A stretch of DNA of 48,433 nt from an uncultured Collinsella sp. Lineage in GTDB: Bacteria; Actinomycetota; Coriobacteriia; Coriobacteriales; Coriobacteriaceae. This document shows positions 1-7,554 of the stretch, piece by piece; position 1 is the stretch's first letter, and every line of letters begins with the position of its first letter. The stretch spans positions 1-48,433 of the forward strand of contig CAKUGY010000017.1 of NCBI GenBank assembly GCA_934654835.1, written 5' to 3'. The notes below the pieces were generated by a model, which saw only the letters and a program-made list of their open reading frames with translations, was not told the DNA's origin and ran no database searches. The position numbers and the translations under genes were made by a program.

Positions 1-69
1 CTTACGCTGTTCCCAAGGGTCAGTGAAACCGGCGAAGCGGATTTCAGGCACATTGGTCTTTTCCGCCAT
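1..69 (-). CDS. hsdS: HsdS type I specificity subunit, N-terminal fragment
   Basis: Only the first 23 codons are inside the window; the gene runs off the left edge. The peptide begins MAEKTNVPEIRFAGF and continues TDPWEQRK, the usual opening of HsdS, which reads the DNA target of a type I restriction-modification enzyme. AGGAGG, placed in the last codons of hsdM, lies 8 nt before the ATG, and the hsdM stop is 1 nt upstream, so the two are translationally coupled. The target-recognition domains cannot be seen. Confidence 0.85.
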   Translation of the reverse strand, partial: MAEKTNVPEIRFAGFTDPWEQRK

Positions 70-70
70 G

Positions 71-2632
71 CTATTCACCTCCTAACAGTTTCCGCAGCTC
101 AGCAATGCCCGCCATATCGTGCTCGTTGCCCGTGAGCTGGCCCAGCATCGCCGCCAACTCGTTTTCCGCCTCAGTAATCTGGTTGCATACGTCCGAATAG
201 GTTGTCGCGTACTTTGCGTTTAGGGCGACGATCTTTGCGATGAAATCGCTTACGACGGCATTGGGCAGCTCGAGTAAATCAGATTGCAGCGGCTCAATCC
301 ACTTTGCAGTAAGCAGCTCGTCGCACTGGGCGTCGGTCAGGCTCTCGATAACCTCCTTGGTCTTCTCCTCGAGCGCGACAAGCGCCTCCTTGCTTGCCTT
401 TTTGAGTTTTTTCTCCTCGTCGAGAAGGACCTGAGCGCGCACGAGACCCTGCTCGAAGTCGCCGTCTGGATGCTTGCCGATGCTTTTCACGGCCTTCTTG
501 AGGGATGCTGCAACGAACGCGCCGTCATCGTTGAAGACATCGCTCGAGCTCTTCTCTTCCTCATCGAGGTTGTCGAGAATATTGTCGAGCTCTTGGGAGA
601 TCTCACTTAAACGGAAGTCGCGCGCGGAGATTTCCTTGACGTCGTCGGCGAGCAGCTGTTCTTGGACGAGCGCAAACGGCAAGATACGGCCCGTCCAGCC
701 ATCCTGCACCTCGACGTCCTTGCCGTTCTTCTTTTTCATCACCATATTCGGATCGACTTTGCGCATCGCCCCTTTGCCCTCGGTTTGAATAACCTCGAGG
801 TCGCCGGAGATGCCCGTCCACGCATCGTCGAGAGCTTGGTAGGCATCGTACTCGTCGACGAGCGCGACACCGGAGAGGGCGTCGCGGAGCCGCTCTGCGA
901 TATGATCCTCCTCGGCCACGGCATCGATCTGCGACGAGTCGTCTACCAACCTCTTCCGCAGCTCTGCGGGCAGATGAGCCAACGTATCTCGATACCCAGT
1001 CAGGAAAGAGGCGACATCGGCGTTGGCCTTCACCGTCGCCGCCACGTCGTCTGTCACGGAAGCAAGGCACGACCCGCCGCCCTCGCCGTACAGCTGGCCC
1101 TTCAGGCTCGGCCATACCTTCCAGTAGCGGTCGAGAGCGTCGACCTCGGCCTTCGGAACCCCACCGAACATGGTGGCGTAAACGTCCCAGCTCTCAGTAG
1201 CTTCGGACGAGTCAACATAGCGCGGAATGTTGAGGTTGTAATCGTTGGCGCGTATCTCATCGATGGTCACTAGACGGCTGAACTTGTCGACGGTCGCCCC
1301 GGCCGTGACCGCGTCTACGATGCGGCGTATATCGCTCGCGCGCAGCTTGTTGTTCTTGCCTTCCTTCACAAAGTGCTTCGACGCGTCCACGACCAGCACG
1401 TCGCTGCTCTCGCGCTGCTTGCGGAGTACCATGACGATGGTCGGGATGCCGGTGCCGAAGAAAATGTTGGCGGGAAGCCCGATGATTGCCTGAATATGGC
1501 GGTTCTCCACCAGGTTCTTGCGGATGGCGCCCTCCTCGCCGCCGCGGAACAGTACGCCATGGGGCAGAACGATGCACATGATGCCATCGGGTCGCAAGTG
1601 GTACAAATCATGCAAAAGGAAGGCATAGTCGGCCTTGGATTTGGGAGCAACGCCGAACTTGAAGCGCGGATCGAGTTCTTTGTCTTCCGGATCCCAGTTT
1701 TGGGAGTATGGCGGATTCGACACCACGGCATCAACGAACAGTGGATTGTAGGTCTCGTCCTTGTTCTCGACCGTATCGAACCAGGGCCAATCGTCTTCGA
1801 GCGTATCGCCATTGCGCGCCACGATATTGTCGGGGAGTATTCCACGCATGACCAGATTCATGCGCGTGAGGTTGTACGTGTTCTCCTTAAGTTCCTGCGC
1901 ATAATACTTGATGGAGTCGGGGTCGCCGTTGCGTCGCGCAACGGCCTTGCCGATGTTGATGAGCAGCGAGCCAGATCCGCTTGTGGGGTCGTAAATAGTG
2001 ATGTTCTCGCGTCTGGCCAGGTGCCACGAGACTATCTCGCTCATGAGCATGGACACCTCGTGCGGCGTGTAGAACTCGCCGGCTTTCTTGCCGGCGTTGG
2101 CGGCGAAGTTGCTGATGAGATACTCGTAGATGAAGCCGAGCACGTCGTAGTCCTGGCGACCGTCCATTGGGATGTCCTTGATGAGGTAGATGAGGTCGCG
2201 AGCAGCTTTGGACTGGCTCCGTGCGTCGGTGCCGAGTTTGGAAAGACCGGTCTGCAGCGTGTCGAAGATGCCGTCGAAAACACGCTTGCGGGCAGGATCG
2301 ATGTTGCGGCTAAAGGCAGAGAGAGCGTCGCGAACGTTCGAAATCTCGAAGTCACCGCCCTTGGCGACCCAGGTGGAGAAGAGGTTCTCGTAGGCGATGA
2401 AGTAGCCGCACTCGCCCTTGACGAACTCGACCGTTTCCTCGTCGTCTTCCACAAGACCCGGCAAATCTTCCTCGGCGAAATCACGCGCCTTCAGGCGGGC
2501 GATTTCGGTTTCGGAGAGAAACTTATAGAAGATGAAGCCCAGGATATAGTCCTTGTATTCGTTTGCCTCGATTTTCGAACGCATCTTGTTGGCGGATTCC
2601 CATATCTTTGATGCCAATTGCTGCTTGTTCAT
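71..2632 (-). CDS. hsdM: HsdM type I DNA methyltransferase (N6-adenine), long form
   Basis: Modification subunit of a type I restriction system; with HsdS it methylates adenine at the target. Visible: a helical HsdM N-domain (about 1-150), GEFYTPHEV near 186-194, the SAM-binding motif DPTSGSGSL at 215-223 and the catalytic NPPY at 306-309. At 853 residues it is much longer than the common ~500-residue HsdM. The extra C-terminal ~350 residues are charged and helical, probably coiled coil, and may hold HsdS or stabilise the complex (inference). Its ATG follows directly on the stop of the GIY-YIG gene and hsdS starts 1 nt after its own stop, so the set is one operon. hsdR is not visible and may lie beyond the left edge. 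Confidence 0.93.
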   Translation of the reverse strand: MNKQQLASKIWESANKMRSKIEANEYKDYILGFIFYKFLSETEIARLKARDFAEEDLPGLVEDDEETVEFVKGECGYFIAYENLFSTWVAKGGDFEISNVRDALSAFSRNIDPARKRVFDGIFDTLQTGLSKLGTDARSQSKAARDLIYLIKDIPMDGRQDYDVLGFIYEYLISNFAANAGKKAGEFYTPHEVSMLMSEIVSWHLARRENITIYDPTSGSGSLLINIGKAVARRNGDPDSIKYYAQELKENTYNLTRMNLVMRGILPDNIVARNGDTLEDDWPWFDTVENKDETYNPLFVDAVVSNPPYSQNWDPEDKELDPRFKFGVAPKSKADYAFLLHDLYHLRPDGIMCIVLPHGVLFRGGEEGAIRKNLVENRHIQAIIGLPANIFFGTGIPTIVMVLRKQRESSDVLVVDASKHFVKEGKNNKLRASDIRRIVDAVTAGATVDKFSRLVTIDEIRANDYNLNIPRYVDSSEATESWDVYATMFGGVPKAEVDALDRYWKVWPSLKGQLYGEGGGSCLASVTDDVAATVKANADVASFLTGYRDTLAHLPAELRKRLVDDSSQIDAVAEEDHIAERLRDALSGVALVDEYDAYQALDDAWTGISGDLEVIQTEGKGAMRKVDPNMVMKKKNGKDVEVQDGWTGRILPFALVQEQLLADDVKEISARDFRLSEISQELDNILDNLDEEEKSSSDVFNDDGAFVAASLKKAVKSIGKHPDGDFEQGLVRAQVLLDEEKKLKKASKEALVALEEKTKEVIESLTDAQCDELLTAKWIEPLQSDLLELPNAVVSDFIAKIVALNAKYATTYSDVCNQITEAENELAAMLGQLTGNEHDMAGIAELRKLLGGE

Positions 2633-3466
2633 CTACTTAACCTCGCTTCTGTAAACTTGATTGAGCGTTTCGCCGTCGTTGTTCGCCCATTCGGTCCAAC
2701 CATTCTGGCTGCCGCCAAGCACGAACACCGCGGCGGCACTGGGCGTCGGGAACTCGAGGTCTTCGGCAAGGTCCGCTATGCCGACAGCGCCATCGAACAT
2801 TTCCCTGCGCAGCGCCGCAACGCTCACGTTCTTCAGCACGGGTTTGGAGAGATTCACCTTCGAGCCGGCGAGAACCGTGAAGTGCCCAGTGGCTTTATCG
2901 TAGCGTCCCGATCCGCGTATCCCGTTCTTCTTCGTATGGAAGACGACCGAGGCTCCGGCGGGGCTCTGATCGACTCTGTCGAGGTCGTACCCTAAAGCCG
3001 CCATCCTGAAGAGGATCTTTTCGTGCAGGCGCTCGACGGCTTCCTCCTTGTACGGGTCGACGTAGGGCTTGGGAGTCGCCGAGTTATCGGTCTCGTACGA
3101 GCCGTGGGTGCGCACATAGTCGATGGCCTTCGCCTCGAGCACGTCCAGTGCGTCCCTGCTGATGTTCTGGTCGTCATCGAGGAACATAACGGCCTTGTTC
3201 CAGAACTCCTTCTTTGCCTTATGTGCGTCGAGCCGGGCGATGCCCTGGGTCGTCTGTCCAGCGTAAACGCGGCTCACGTTGCCGTGGTCCTCGTCGAGCA
3301 GGTAGTAGACGCCGCGCTGCGGGATGTTCGGCAGCGACTTCGCCTCGGCGAGGTTCTCCCTCGGAACGACGACGGTTACAAGCGACTCGCCGTCGACGCG
3401 GCAGATGCGGATGCGGTCCGGCCGCGCGTCTATGAGCTGGATCGTGAGGGTCTTGACTCGAATCAC
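2633..3466 (-). CDS. GIY-YIG nuclease with C-terminal DUF4357
   Basis: 277 residues from a GTG start. The GIY-YIG signature is seen as GVYYLL (52-57) and VYAGQT (67-72), followed by an Arg at 78 and a Glu near 111 in the positions expected for catalysis. The C-terminal third (about 160-265) reads like DUF4357, with SVVFHTKKNGIRGSGRY and a later FPTPSAAAVFVLGGSQNGW segment. GIY-YIG enzymes cut DNA, so this is a candidate second effector in the restriction operon. The stop codon abuts the hsdM ATG with no spacer, and the RHH gene ends 4 nt upstream. Its target is unknown; it could also be a regulator or repair nuclease. Confidence 0.82.
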   Translation of the reverse strand: MIRVKTLTIQLIDARPDRIRICRVDGESLVTVVVPRENLAEAKSLPNIPQRGVYYLLDEDHGNVSRVYAGQTTQGIARLDAHKAKKEFWNKAVMFLDDDQNISRDALDVLEAKAIDYVRTHGSYETDNSATPKPYVDPYKEEAVERLHEKILFRMAALGYDLDRVDQSPAGASVVFHTKKNGIRGSGRYDKATGHFTVLAGSKVNLSKPVLKNVSVAALRREMFDGAVGIADLAEDLEFPTPSAAAVFVLGGSQNGWTEWANNDGETLNQVYRSEVK

Positions 3467-3470
3467 GCCT

Positions 3471-3683
3471 CTATACCCCTTTCTTCGCGAGCTCTTCGAT
3501 CATGCAAGTGCGTACGAAGGCGGAGAAGCTCATGCCGCGCAGCGCCGCTTCCTCCTTCGCAGCGTCGCGCAAGGTGTCAGGGATGCGAAGGGTCACGGAG
3601 ACCTGATTGCCGTTCACTAGGAAGCTCCTGATCTCGGTTTCGTCAGGGTTGCTCTTAATGAGTTCCTTGTAGTTGTCAGGCAT
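3471..3683 (-). CDS. Small ribbon-helix-helix (CopG/Arc-like) protein
   Basis: 70 residues from ATG 3683, chosen because GGGAG lies 5-6 nt upstream; a GTG 15 nt further out would give 75 residues without an SD. The core QVSVTLRIPDTLRDAAKEEA followed by MSFSAFVRTCMIEEL has the strand-helix-helix pattern of RHH DNA-binding proteins, often antitoxins or operon autoregulators. It is the first gene of the RHH/GIY-YIG/hsdM/hsdS operon, so an autorepressor role is likely (inference). It could also be the antitoxin to the GIY-YIG nuclease. Confidence 0.75.
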   Translation of the reverse strand: MPDNYKELIKSNPDETEIRSFLVNGNQVSVTLRIPDTLRDAAKEEAALRGMSFSAFVRTCMIEELAKKGV

Positions 3684-3702
3684 CTGTGCTCCCGTCACTC
3701 GA

Positions 3703-3743
3703 AATGCAATACAAATGCGTTTACAGAATTATAGCGTTGCATT
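3703..3743 (-). promoter_or_regulatory. Promoter and likely operator of the restriction operon
   Basis: A consensus TATAAT reads leftward at 3733-3728. It is bracketed by a perfect inverted repeat, AATGCAA (3703-3709) and TTGCATT (3737-3743). An inverted repeat enclosing the -10 box upstream of an RHH gene fits autorepression. No good -35 box is visible. Confidence 0.5.
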
Positions 3744-3862
3744 GTTGGTGACTGTTGAAGCGAACGGGCGAACGGCAATATGGTCAGGCGTGGAATCAAA
3801 GAGTCGGGCAGGGACAATCCTGCCAACAACGCTATCGCGGTCTCACGTGGCTGGTGCGTCGT

Positions 3863-4026
3863 CTACACCCCCGCGATCCCGCGCGCCGCGCTCAGCAGCT
3901 CGTACTCCCTCTGGCTTCACTGGCACAGCTCTGCAGCCTCGACGGCATTGCGACACAGGTCTAGGAACACCTCGGCACCCTTGCAGAAGTACTCGCGGGC
4001 AAAGGCTTCCGAGTCGGCACACGGCA
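3863..4026 (-). pseudogene. Broken 3' fragment of the gene at 5649-6071
   Basis: Read leftward, this stretch encodes AFAREYFCKGAEVFLDLCRN and then VEAAELCQ-stop-SQREYELLSAARGIAGV, closely matching the last ~50 residues of the intact protein at 5649-6071. A TGG codon of the intact copy is TGA here, and nothing upstream supplies a start or the first ~90 residues. It is a decayed partial duplicate. Confidence 0.8.
3872..4007 (-). repeat. Direct repeat, left copy (flanks abiE)
   Basis: 136 bp matching 5658-5793 in the same orientation at roughly nine bases in ten by eye, with no gaps (constant offset 1786). It is the nucleotide basis of the pseudogene fragment. Recombination between the two copies would remove the abiE module and the SOS box. 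Confidence 0.8.
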
Positions 4027-4059
4027 ACTGTAGATAAAGAAATCAATTAACAAAGAGAG

Positions 4060-4073
4060 CGAACACGCGTTCG
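4060..4073. promoter_or_regulatory. Consensus LexA/SOS box
   Basis: CGAACACGCGTTCG fits the Gram-positive LexA consensus CGAACRNRYGTTYG at every position. A possible -10, TATAGT at 4083-4088, follows and would place the box over the -35 region. The next gene on this strand is abiEi, 200 bp downstream. The transcript would first pass a short SD-like GAGAGGA followed by GTG and a 6-codon frame near 4180-4206, possibly the stub of a lost SOS gene. The box match is observed; function is inferred. Confidence 0.6.
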
Positions 4074-4235
4074 TTTGTATGATATAGTCTATGTTATCGA
4101 GTGCACTCTCAGTTGGTTTCTTGCCTACCGACACGTTCGCCCATATGTGCCCGCTGCTGGCAAGCGCTCAGAGAGGACGGTTACAGTGTCATACGTTTTT
4201 AGTTAGGGTTTGGAGCCCTTAAAAAAGTCATGTCT

Positions 4236-4273
4236 ATGTCAAAAGACATACAAAAGTGTTAGTCTTTTGACAT
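4236..4273 (+). promoter_or_regulatory. AbiEi operator: inverted repeat over the start codon
   Basis: ATGTCAAAAGAC (4236-4247) and GTCTTTTGACAT (4262-4273) are perfect 12-bp arms with a 14-nt spacer. The right arm includes the A and T of the abiEi start codon. AbiEi antitoxins are known to repress their own promoter by binding inverted repeats, so this is the likely site. Confidence 0.65.
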
Positions 4274-4799
4274 GAAACACTTTGATGAAATATACGAACT
4301 GGCGGCAGATGGCTACGGCATCGTGACTGCTGCGCAGGCACGCGAGATTGGCGTAACCACCGGAGAGCTGAGCAGATGGTGTGCCACTGGGAAATTGATG
4401 CGCCGAGGACACGGGGTGTACAAGCTCAGCCAATGGGTTCCGACGCCCCGTGACGTCTTTGCGGAGGCAGTGGCTCTTGTTGGCGACGACGGTTTCCTGT
4501 GGGGCGAATCAGTGCTGTCTATGCACGCACTTGCACTTGTTGATCCTCGTGCCGTGACCGTGGCAACACCAAAGCGTATTCGCCGCAAACTGCCAGCTTG
4601 GGTAAAAACAGTGTCCGCTCCAGAGAATGCGAAAACGACGTTCTATGAAGGAATCCCTTCTCAATGCGTTGCCGACGCGATTGAGGCTTGTAAGGGGTCC
4701 GTTATGACCGAACGCCTCATTGAGGCAGCCAGGCACGCTCAGGCCGAGGGTCTTATAACCTCCAATGAGCATGAGAGACTGATGAAGGAGCTGTCGTGA
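4272..4799 (+). CDS. abiEi: AbiEi-type antitoxin, type IV toxin-antitoxin system
   Basis: 175 residues. The N-terminal ~55 residues form a winged-helix DNA-binding domain (TAAQAREIGVTTGELSRWC, then GKLMRRGHGVYKL), typical of AbiEi. The rest is the mixed alpha/beta antitoxin domain. In the family AbiEi represses the operon and counters AbiEii without binding it, together giving abortive infection against phage. No SD precedes the ATG and the operator overlaps it, so translation may be leaderless. The stop overlaps the abiEii start. Confidence 0.85.
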   Translation: MKHFDEIYELAADGYGIVTAAQAREIGVTTGELSRWCATGKLMRRGHGVYKLSQWVPTPRDVFAEAVALVGDDGFLWGESVLSMHALALVDPRAVTVATPKRIRRKLPAWVKTVSAPENAKTTFYEGIPSQCVADAIEACKGSVMTERLIEAARHAQAEGLITSNEHERLMKELS

Positions 4800-5629
4800 A
4801 GGAAGTCAAGAAGCCAACCAGCAGACGTAACCTTGACATAGCGATAGACCGACTTTGCACTGATTTGGGCGAAGAGCCGGGCCGCATTAAAAGGCTCATT
4901 GCGGCCGTTGTTGTCGGGCAAATGTTGCCCGATGGAGCCGCAAAGGGCGGAAATGCCCTGAAGATTCGCTTTGGGAAGGACGCCACGCGGTTCTCGCGCG
5001 ACCTCGATACCGCCAGGGCGTCCTCGCTGAGCAATTACATGGCGAAGCTTGAAGATTCGCTCGCCATAGGCTGGAACGGATTCTCGGGTGCTATTGTTCC
5101 GAGGGAGCCTGCGTCTCCGTCGGGAATTCCGGCCGTGTACGTTATGCGTCCTTTCGATATCAAGATTGCCTACAACGGCAAGTCGTGGATGACGCTACCG
5201 CTTGAGGTCGGGCACAACGAAATCGGCGACGCCGACGATCCCGATATGATTTCCTCGCCTGAGGCTGCGGCAATATTGAAAGGTCTCGGGTTTCCCGAGC
5301 CGGGGCCGGTTCCGTGCATGAGGCTCGAGCATCAGATTGCTCAGAAGCTTCATGCTGCGAGCAGCCCCGGCAGCGAGCGCGCCCATGATTTGATAGATCT
5401 CCAGATTGCAATTTCCAACGGGGAAGTTGATTACCTAAAAACTCGAGAGGTCTGTATCAGGCTTTTTGCGTATCGTGCGGAGCAGGAGTGGCCTCCAATA
5501 ATCTCGAAGGGAGTGGGCTGGGACTCGCTGTATTCTTCCCAGGCAGAAGGACTTAACGTTTTGCCGACTGTCGATGATGCCGTGGCATGGGCGAGCGACT
5601 TGATTGCAAAAATCGATTCTGCCCACTAG
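4796..5629 (+). CDS. abiEii: AbiEii-type nucleotidyltransferase toxin
   Basis: 277 residues from a GTG that overlaps the abiEi stop (GTGA), the usual coupled arrangement. Residues 50-71 carry the polymerase-beta-fold motif of the family: KGGNALKIRFG followed by TRFSRDLD, with metal-binding aspartates at 69 and 71. LEHQIAQKLHAAS further on is also family-typical. AbiEii-like toxins transfer nucleotides onto cellular RNA (tRNA for well-studied relatives) and arrest growth. The length matches the family and no damage is seen. Confidence 0.87.
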   Translation: MKEVKKPTSRRNLDIAIDRLCTDLGEEPGRIKRLIAAVVVGQMLPDGAAKGGNALKIRFGKDATRFSRDLDTARASSLSNYMAKLEDSLAIGWNGFSGAIVPREPASPSGIPAVYVMRPFDIKIAYNGKSWMTLPLEVGHNEIGDADDPDMISSPEAAAILKGLGFPEPGPVPCMRLEHQIAQKLHAASSPGSERAHDLIDLQIAISNGEVDYLKTREVCIRLFAYRAEQEWPPIISKGVGWDSLYSSQAEGLNVLPTVDDAVAWASDLIAKIDSAH

Positions 5630-5648
5630 CTATGCTGCTGGGCTCTGC

Positions 5649-6071
5649 CTACGCCATCGCGATCCCGCGCGCCGCGCTCAGCAGCTCGTACTCCCTCTGG
5701 CTCCACTGGCGCAGCTCGGCAGCCTCAACGGCGTCGCGACACAGGTCCAGAAACACCTCAGCGCCCTCGCAGAAGCACTCGCGGGCAAAGGCGCCGGATC
5801 CGTCCGCAACGCACGTGCCATCGGCAAACAGCTTCCAGTTGGACGGCTCGCGCAAATCGTCTCCGGACAGTTTGATCTGCAGCACATGCGGGTTGCCAGC
5901 AGCGAAGAGCTCTTTCTCGAGCTTCTGCACTGTAAAGCGCATCTGGTGGGAGAGGCTGCTCTTGACCATGGCCGAGGCATAGCCATTTGGCTTGTCCAAA
6001 AGATGCATGTGATTCGGTTTGATGACCAGGTTGTGGAAGTTGCGCTCGCTGCGCACAGGGAAATTGTCCAT
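5649..6071 (-). CDS. Conserved-looking protein of unknown function
   Basis: 140 residues from ATG 6071, chosen because AAAGGAG lies 7 nt upstream; the frame stays open further out but without an SD. The protein has no signal peptide or membrane segment. It contains PNHMHLL (His-rich, near 17-23), a beta-rich middle, and a helical end FARECFCEGAEVFLDLCRD with three cysteines. I do not recognise the family. That it is a real gene family is supported by the decayed second copy of its 3' end at 3863-4026. It converges on abiEii with 19 nt between stops. Confidence 0.6.
   Translation of the reverse strand: MDNFPVRSERNFHNLVIKPNHMHLLDKPNGYASAMVKSSLSHQMRFTVQKLEKELFAAGNPHVLQIKLSGDDLREPSNWKLFADGTCVADGSGAFARECFCEGAEVFLDLCRDAVEAAELRQWSQREYELLSAARGIAMA
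5658..5793 (-). repeat. Direct repeat, right copy (inside intact gene)
   Basis: Partner of 3872-4007. The two copies have the same orientation and enclose the SOS box and abiEi/abiEii. Confidence 0.8.
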
Positions 6072-6220
6072 ATGGACTCCTTTCATCGATGTTGGCAGGG
6101 CCACCGCGCCTCTTGGCCGGTTGGCGTCGGGATCGTGGAGCCAACTCTCTACCCCGACTCTGGATAAAACGCGCCCGTTCCTTGCGGGCAAGAGGAAGTC
6201 TATCAACGCGCGCGGACAGA

Positions 6221-6264
6221 AATCAAGCGCCGCCTGCGATATGACGCACAGGCGGCGCTTGATT
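6221..6264. repeat. Perfect 16-bp inverted repeat
   Basis: AATCAAGCGCCGCCTG (6221-6236) and its exact reverse complement (6249-6264) enclose a 12-nt loop. The GC-rich core could fold as a strong hairpin, but neither side has a T-run, so a plain intrinsic terminator is doubtful. Confidence 0.75.
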
Positions 6265-6290
6265 CCCCAATCGATTATTTGACCTACATC

Positions 6291-6422
6291 CGGAAAAGTG
6301 TCGAAATCAGCCGTATAAAAGTACGGAAAAGTGTCAAATTCGGCATGCGCAAACTACGGAAAAGTGTCGAAATGGGCGTGTGGAAATCACGGAAAAGCGT
6401 AAAGCTGCACGTAAACAGGGGT
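6291..6422. repeat. Four-unit direct repeat array, exact 33-bp period
   Basis: The core CGGAAAAGTGTCGAAAT or a close variant starts at 6291, 6324, 6357 and 6390 (last copy CGGAAAAGCGTAAAG). Only the first ~17 bp of each unit are conserved. Read rightward the units translate in one frame as 11-residue repeats beginning RKSVE or RKSVK, ending at TAG 6429, but no start codon or SD fits. With the inverted repeat to the left it fills the gap between 6072 and 6444; I see no gene there. Confidence 0.8.
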
Positions 6423-6444
6423 GCAACATAGCCTATGTTCCAAC

Positions 6445-7437
6445 CTAGCTGTTGGGGTCGCCCTTGAGGGTGTTGATATCCAGGTAGTCGTTATCGTTTT
6501 CTTTTTCCTGCGTTGCCGATTCGGATGCGGTGGGGCCGCGGAATAGCTGGAATCCCTCAAATGCGATCACGCCGAGCAGGGCGATAACGATGGCGATAAA
6601 GACAACCTTTGCCGCCTGGGGAAACTCCGAGAACCGCGGAGACTCTTCCTCGGTGTGGTAATTGGCAGTGCGCTCATCGTCGGTGTCGTGGGTATACGAC
6701 GATGCTGAGGCCGCCTTTACGCTCGCCTGGTTGTATTCAGGAGCGGGCGCGGCGGCAAACGGGTCGCGAGAATAGCCGCTCGACGCGCGGTCGTAATCCT
6801 CGGTTTCGATGCGGTCGGCGCGAGCCTGTTCGCTCGGTCGGTAGGAATATGCCGCGGCGTCGTCGCGCGCAGATTCGTGCGCCTCGCTGGCCGCAAACAG
6901 GGGGTTCACCGGAATGTCGAGCGCCGGCATACCGCCCGAGGTCTCGTCCAGATTTGCCGCCGCCCAGGAATCAAAGGCAAACTGGCGGTTGGAAAGGTCG
7001 TCCAGATCCATAACGGGCGGCTCGAGTTCAGGCTCGGGAGCCGAGTATGCCTGCCGCTGCGGGGCAGCGTATCGAATCGTATTGTCTGCCGTGGGGAGCT
7101 GTGCCGCCGCAGCGAGAAACGCCGCCGTCTCGGACGGATCGCTAGCAGGGCGGGGTGTAGGGGCGGCTTTACGCGTCGTCTGCATGATGGGGCGGGTGGC
7201 AAAGTCGTCCGCGGGCACAGATGCCGGCGTGGGCGCAGCGGAAGGAGCGTGCTCCGCACTTGCCGAGCGAACCCCGCCACCCATGAGCTCGTCGGCGGTC
7301 CAGGGGCGGTCGCTCATCACGTCGTCGAGGCTCAGCGCAAAAAGGCCGTCTTCGCCCTCGTCAAACGCGTGTTTCGCATGCCTAGCGGTAGGCTTGGCAC
7401 CCCCGCGGCCGTTGCGCAATGCGTTGCTCGACCCCAT
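6445..7437 (-). CDS. Ala/Pro-rich protein with one C-terminal membrane helix
   Basis: 330 residues from ATG 7437; GAGAGGA lies about 9 nt upstream. Residues 1-260 are low-complexity, acidic and rich in Ala, Pro, Ser, Asp and Tyr, so probably disordered and cytoplasmic. A hydrophobic helix, KVVFIAIVIALLGVIAFEGF, sits near 277-298 and is followed by a short Asp/Glu/Asn-rich tail. There is no N-terminal signal, so it is a bitopic protein. I do not recognise a family. A 15-bp palindrome (AACATAG-C-CTATGTT, 6425-6439) lies just past the stop. Confidence 0.6.
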   Translation of the reverse strand: MGSSNALRNGRGGAKPTARHAKHAFDEGEDGLFALSLDDVMSDRPWTADELMGGGVRSASAEHAPSAAPTPASVPADDFATRPIMQTTRKAAPTPRPASDPSETAAFLAAAAQLPTADNTIRYAAPQRQAYSAPEPELEPPVMDLDDLSNRQFAFDSWAAANLDETSGGMPALDIPVNPLFAASEAHESARDDAAAYSYRPSEQARADRIETEDYDRASSGYSRDPFAAAPAPEYNQASVKAASASSYTHDTDDERTANYHTEEESPRFSEFPQAAKVVFIAIVIALLGVIAFEGFQLFRGPTASESATQEKENDNDYLDINTLKGDPNS

Positions 7438-7554
7438 CTTGTTCCATCCTCTCGAACTGTCTATCTCATCGATTATATGGAACTTGCCTTGCGGCCGACT
7501 CTCGGATTCGTGCATTCCAGAACTCGCGCCCAAAAGGGGAGGAGTGCGGGCTGC

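Noticed and set aside
3807..3824. GGCAGG/CCTGCC hairpin as a terminator
   Set aside because: Only a 6-bp stem with no T-run and no gene ending next to it.
6291..6422. 33-bp array as a CRISPR array
   Set aside because: Only ~17 bp of each unit is conserved, there are four units, no leader and no cas genes; spacer-like parts are 16 bp.
6168..6431. Coding gene made of RKSV repeats
   Set aside because: The frame has no ATG/GTG with an SD before the repeats; the earliest choice is a TTG without an SD.
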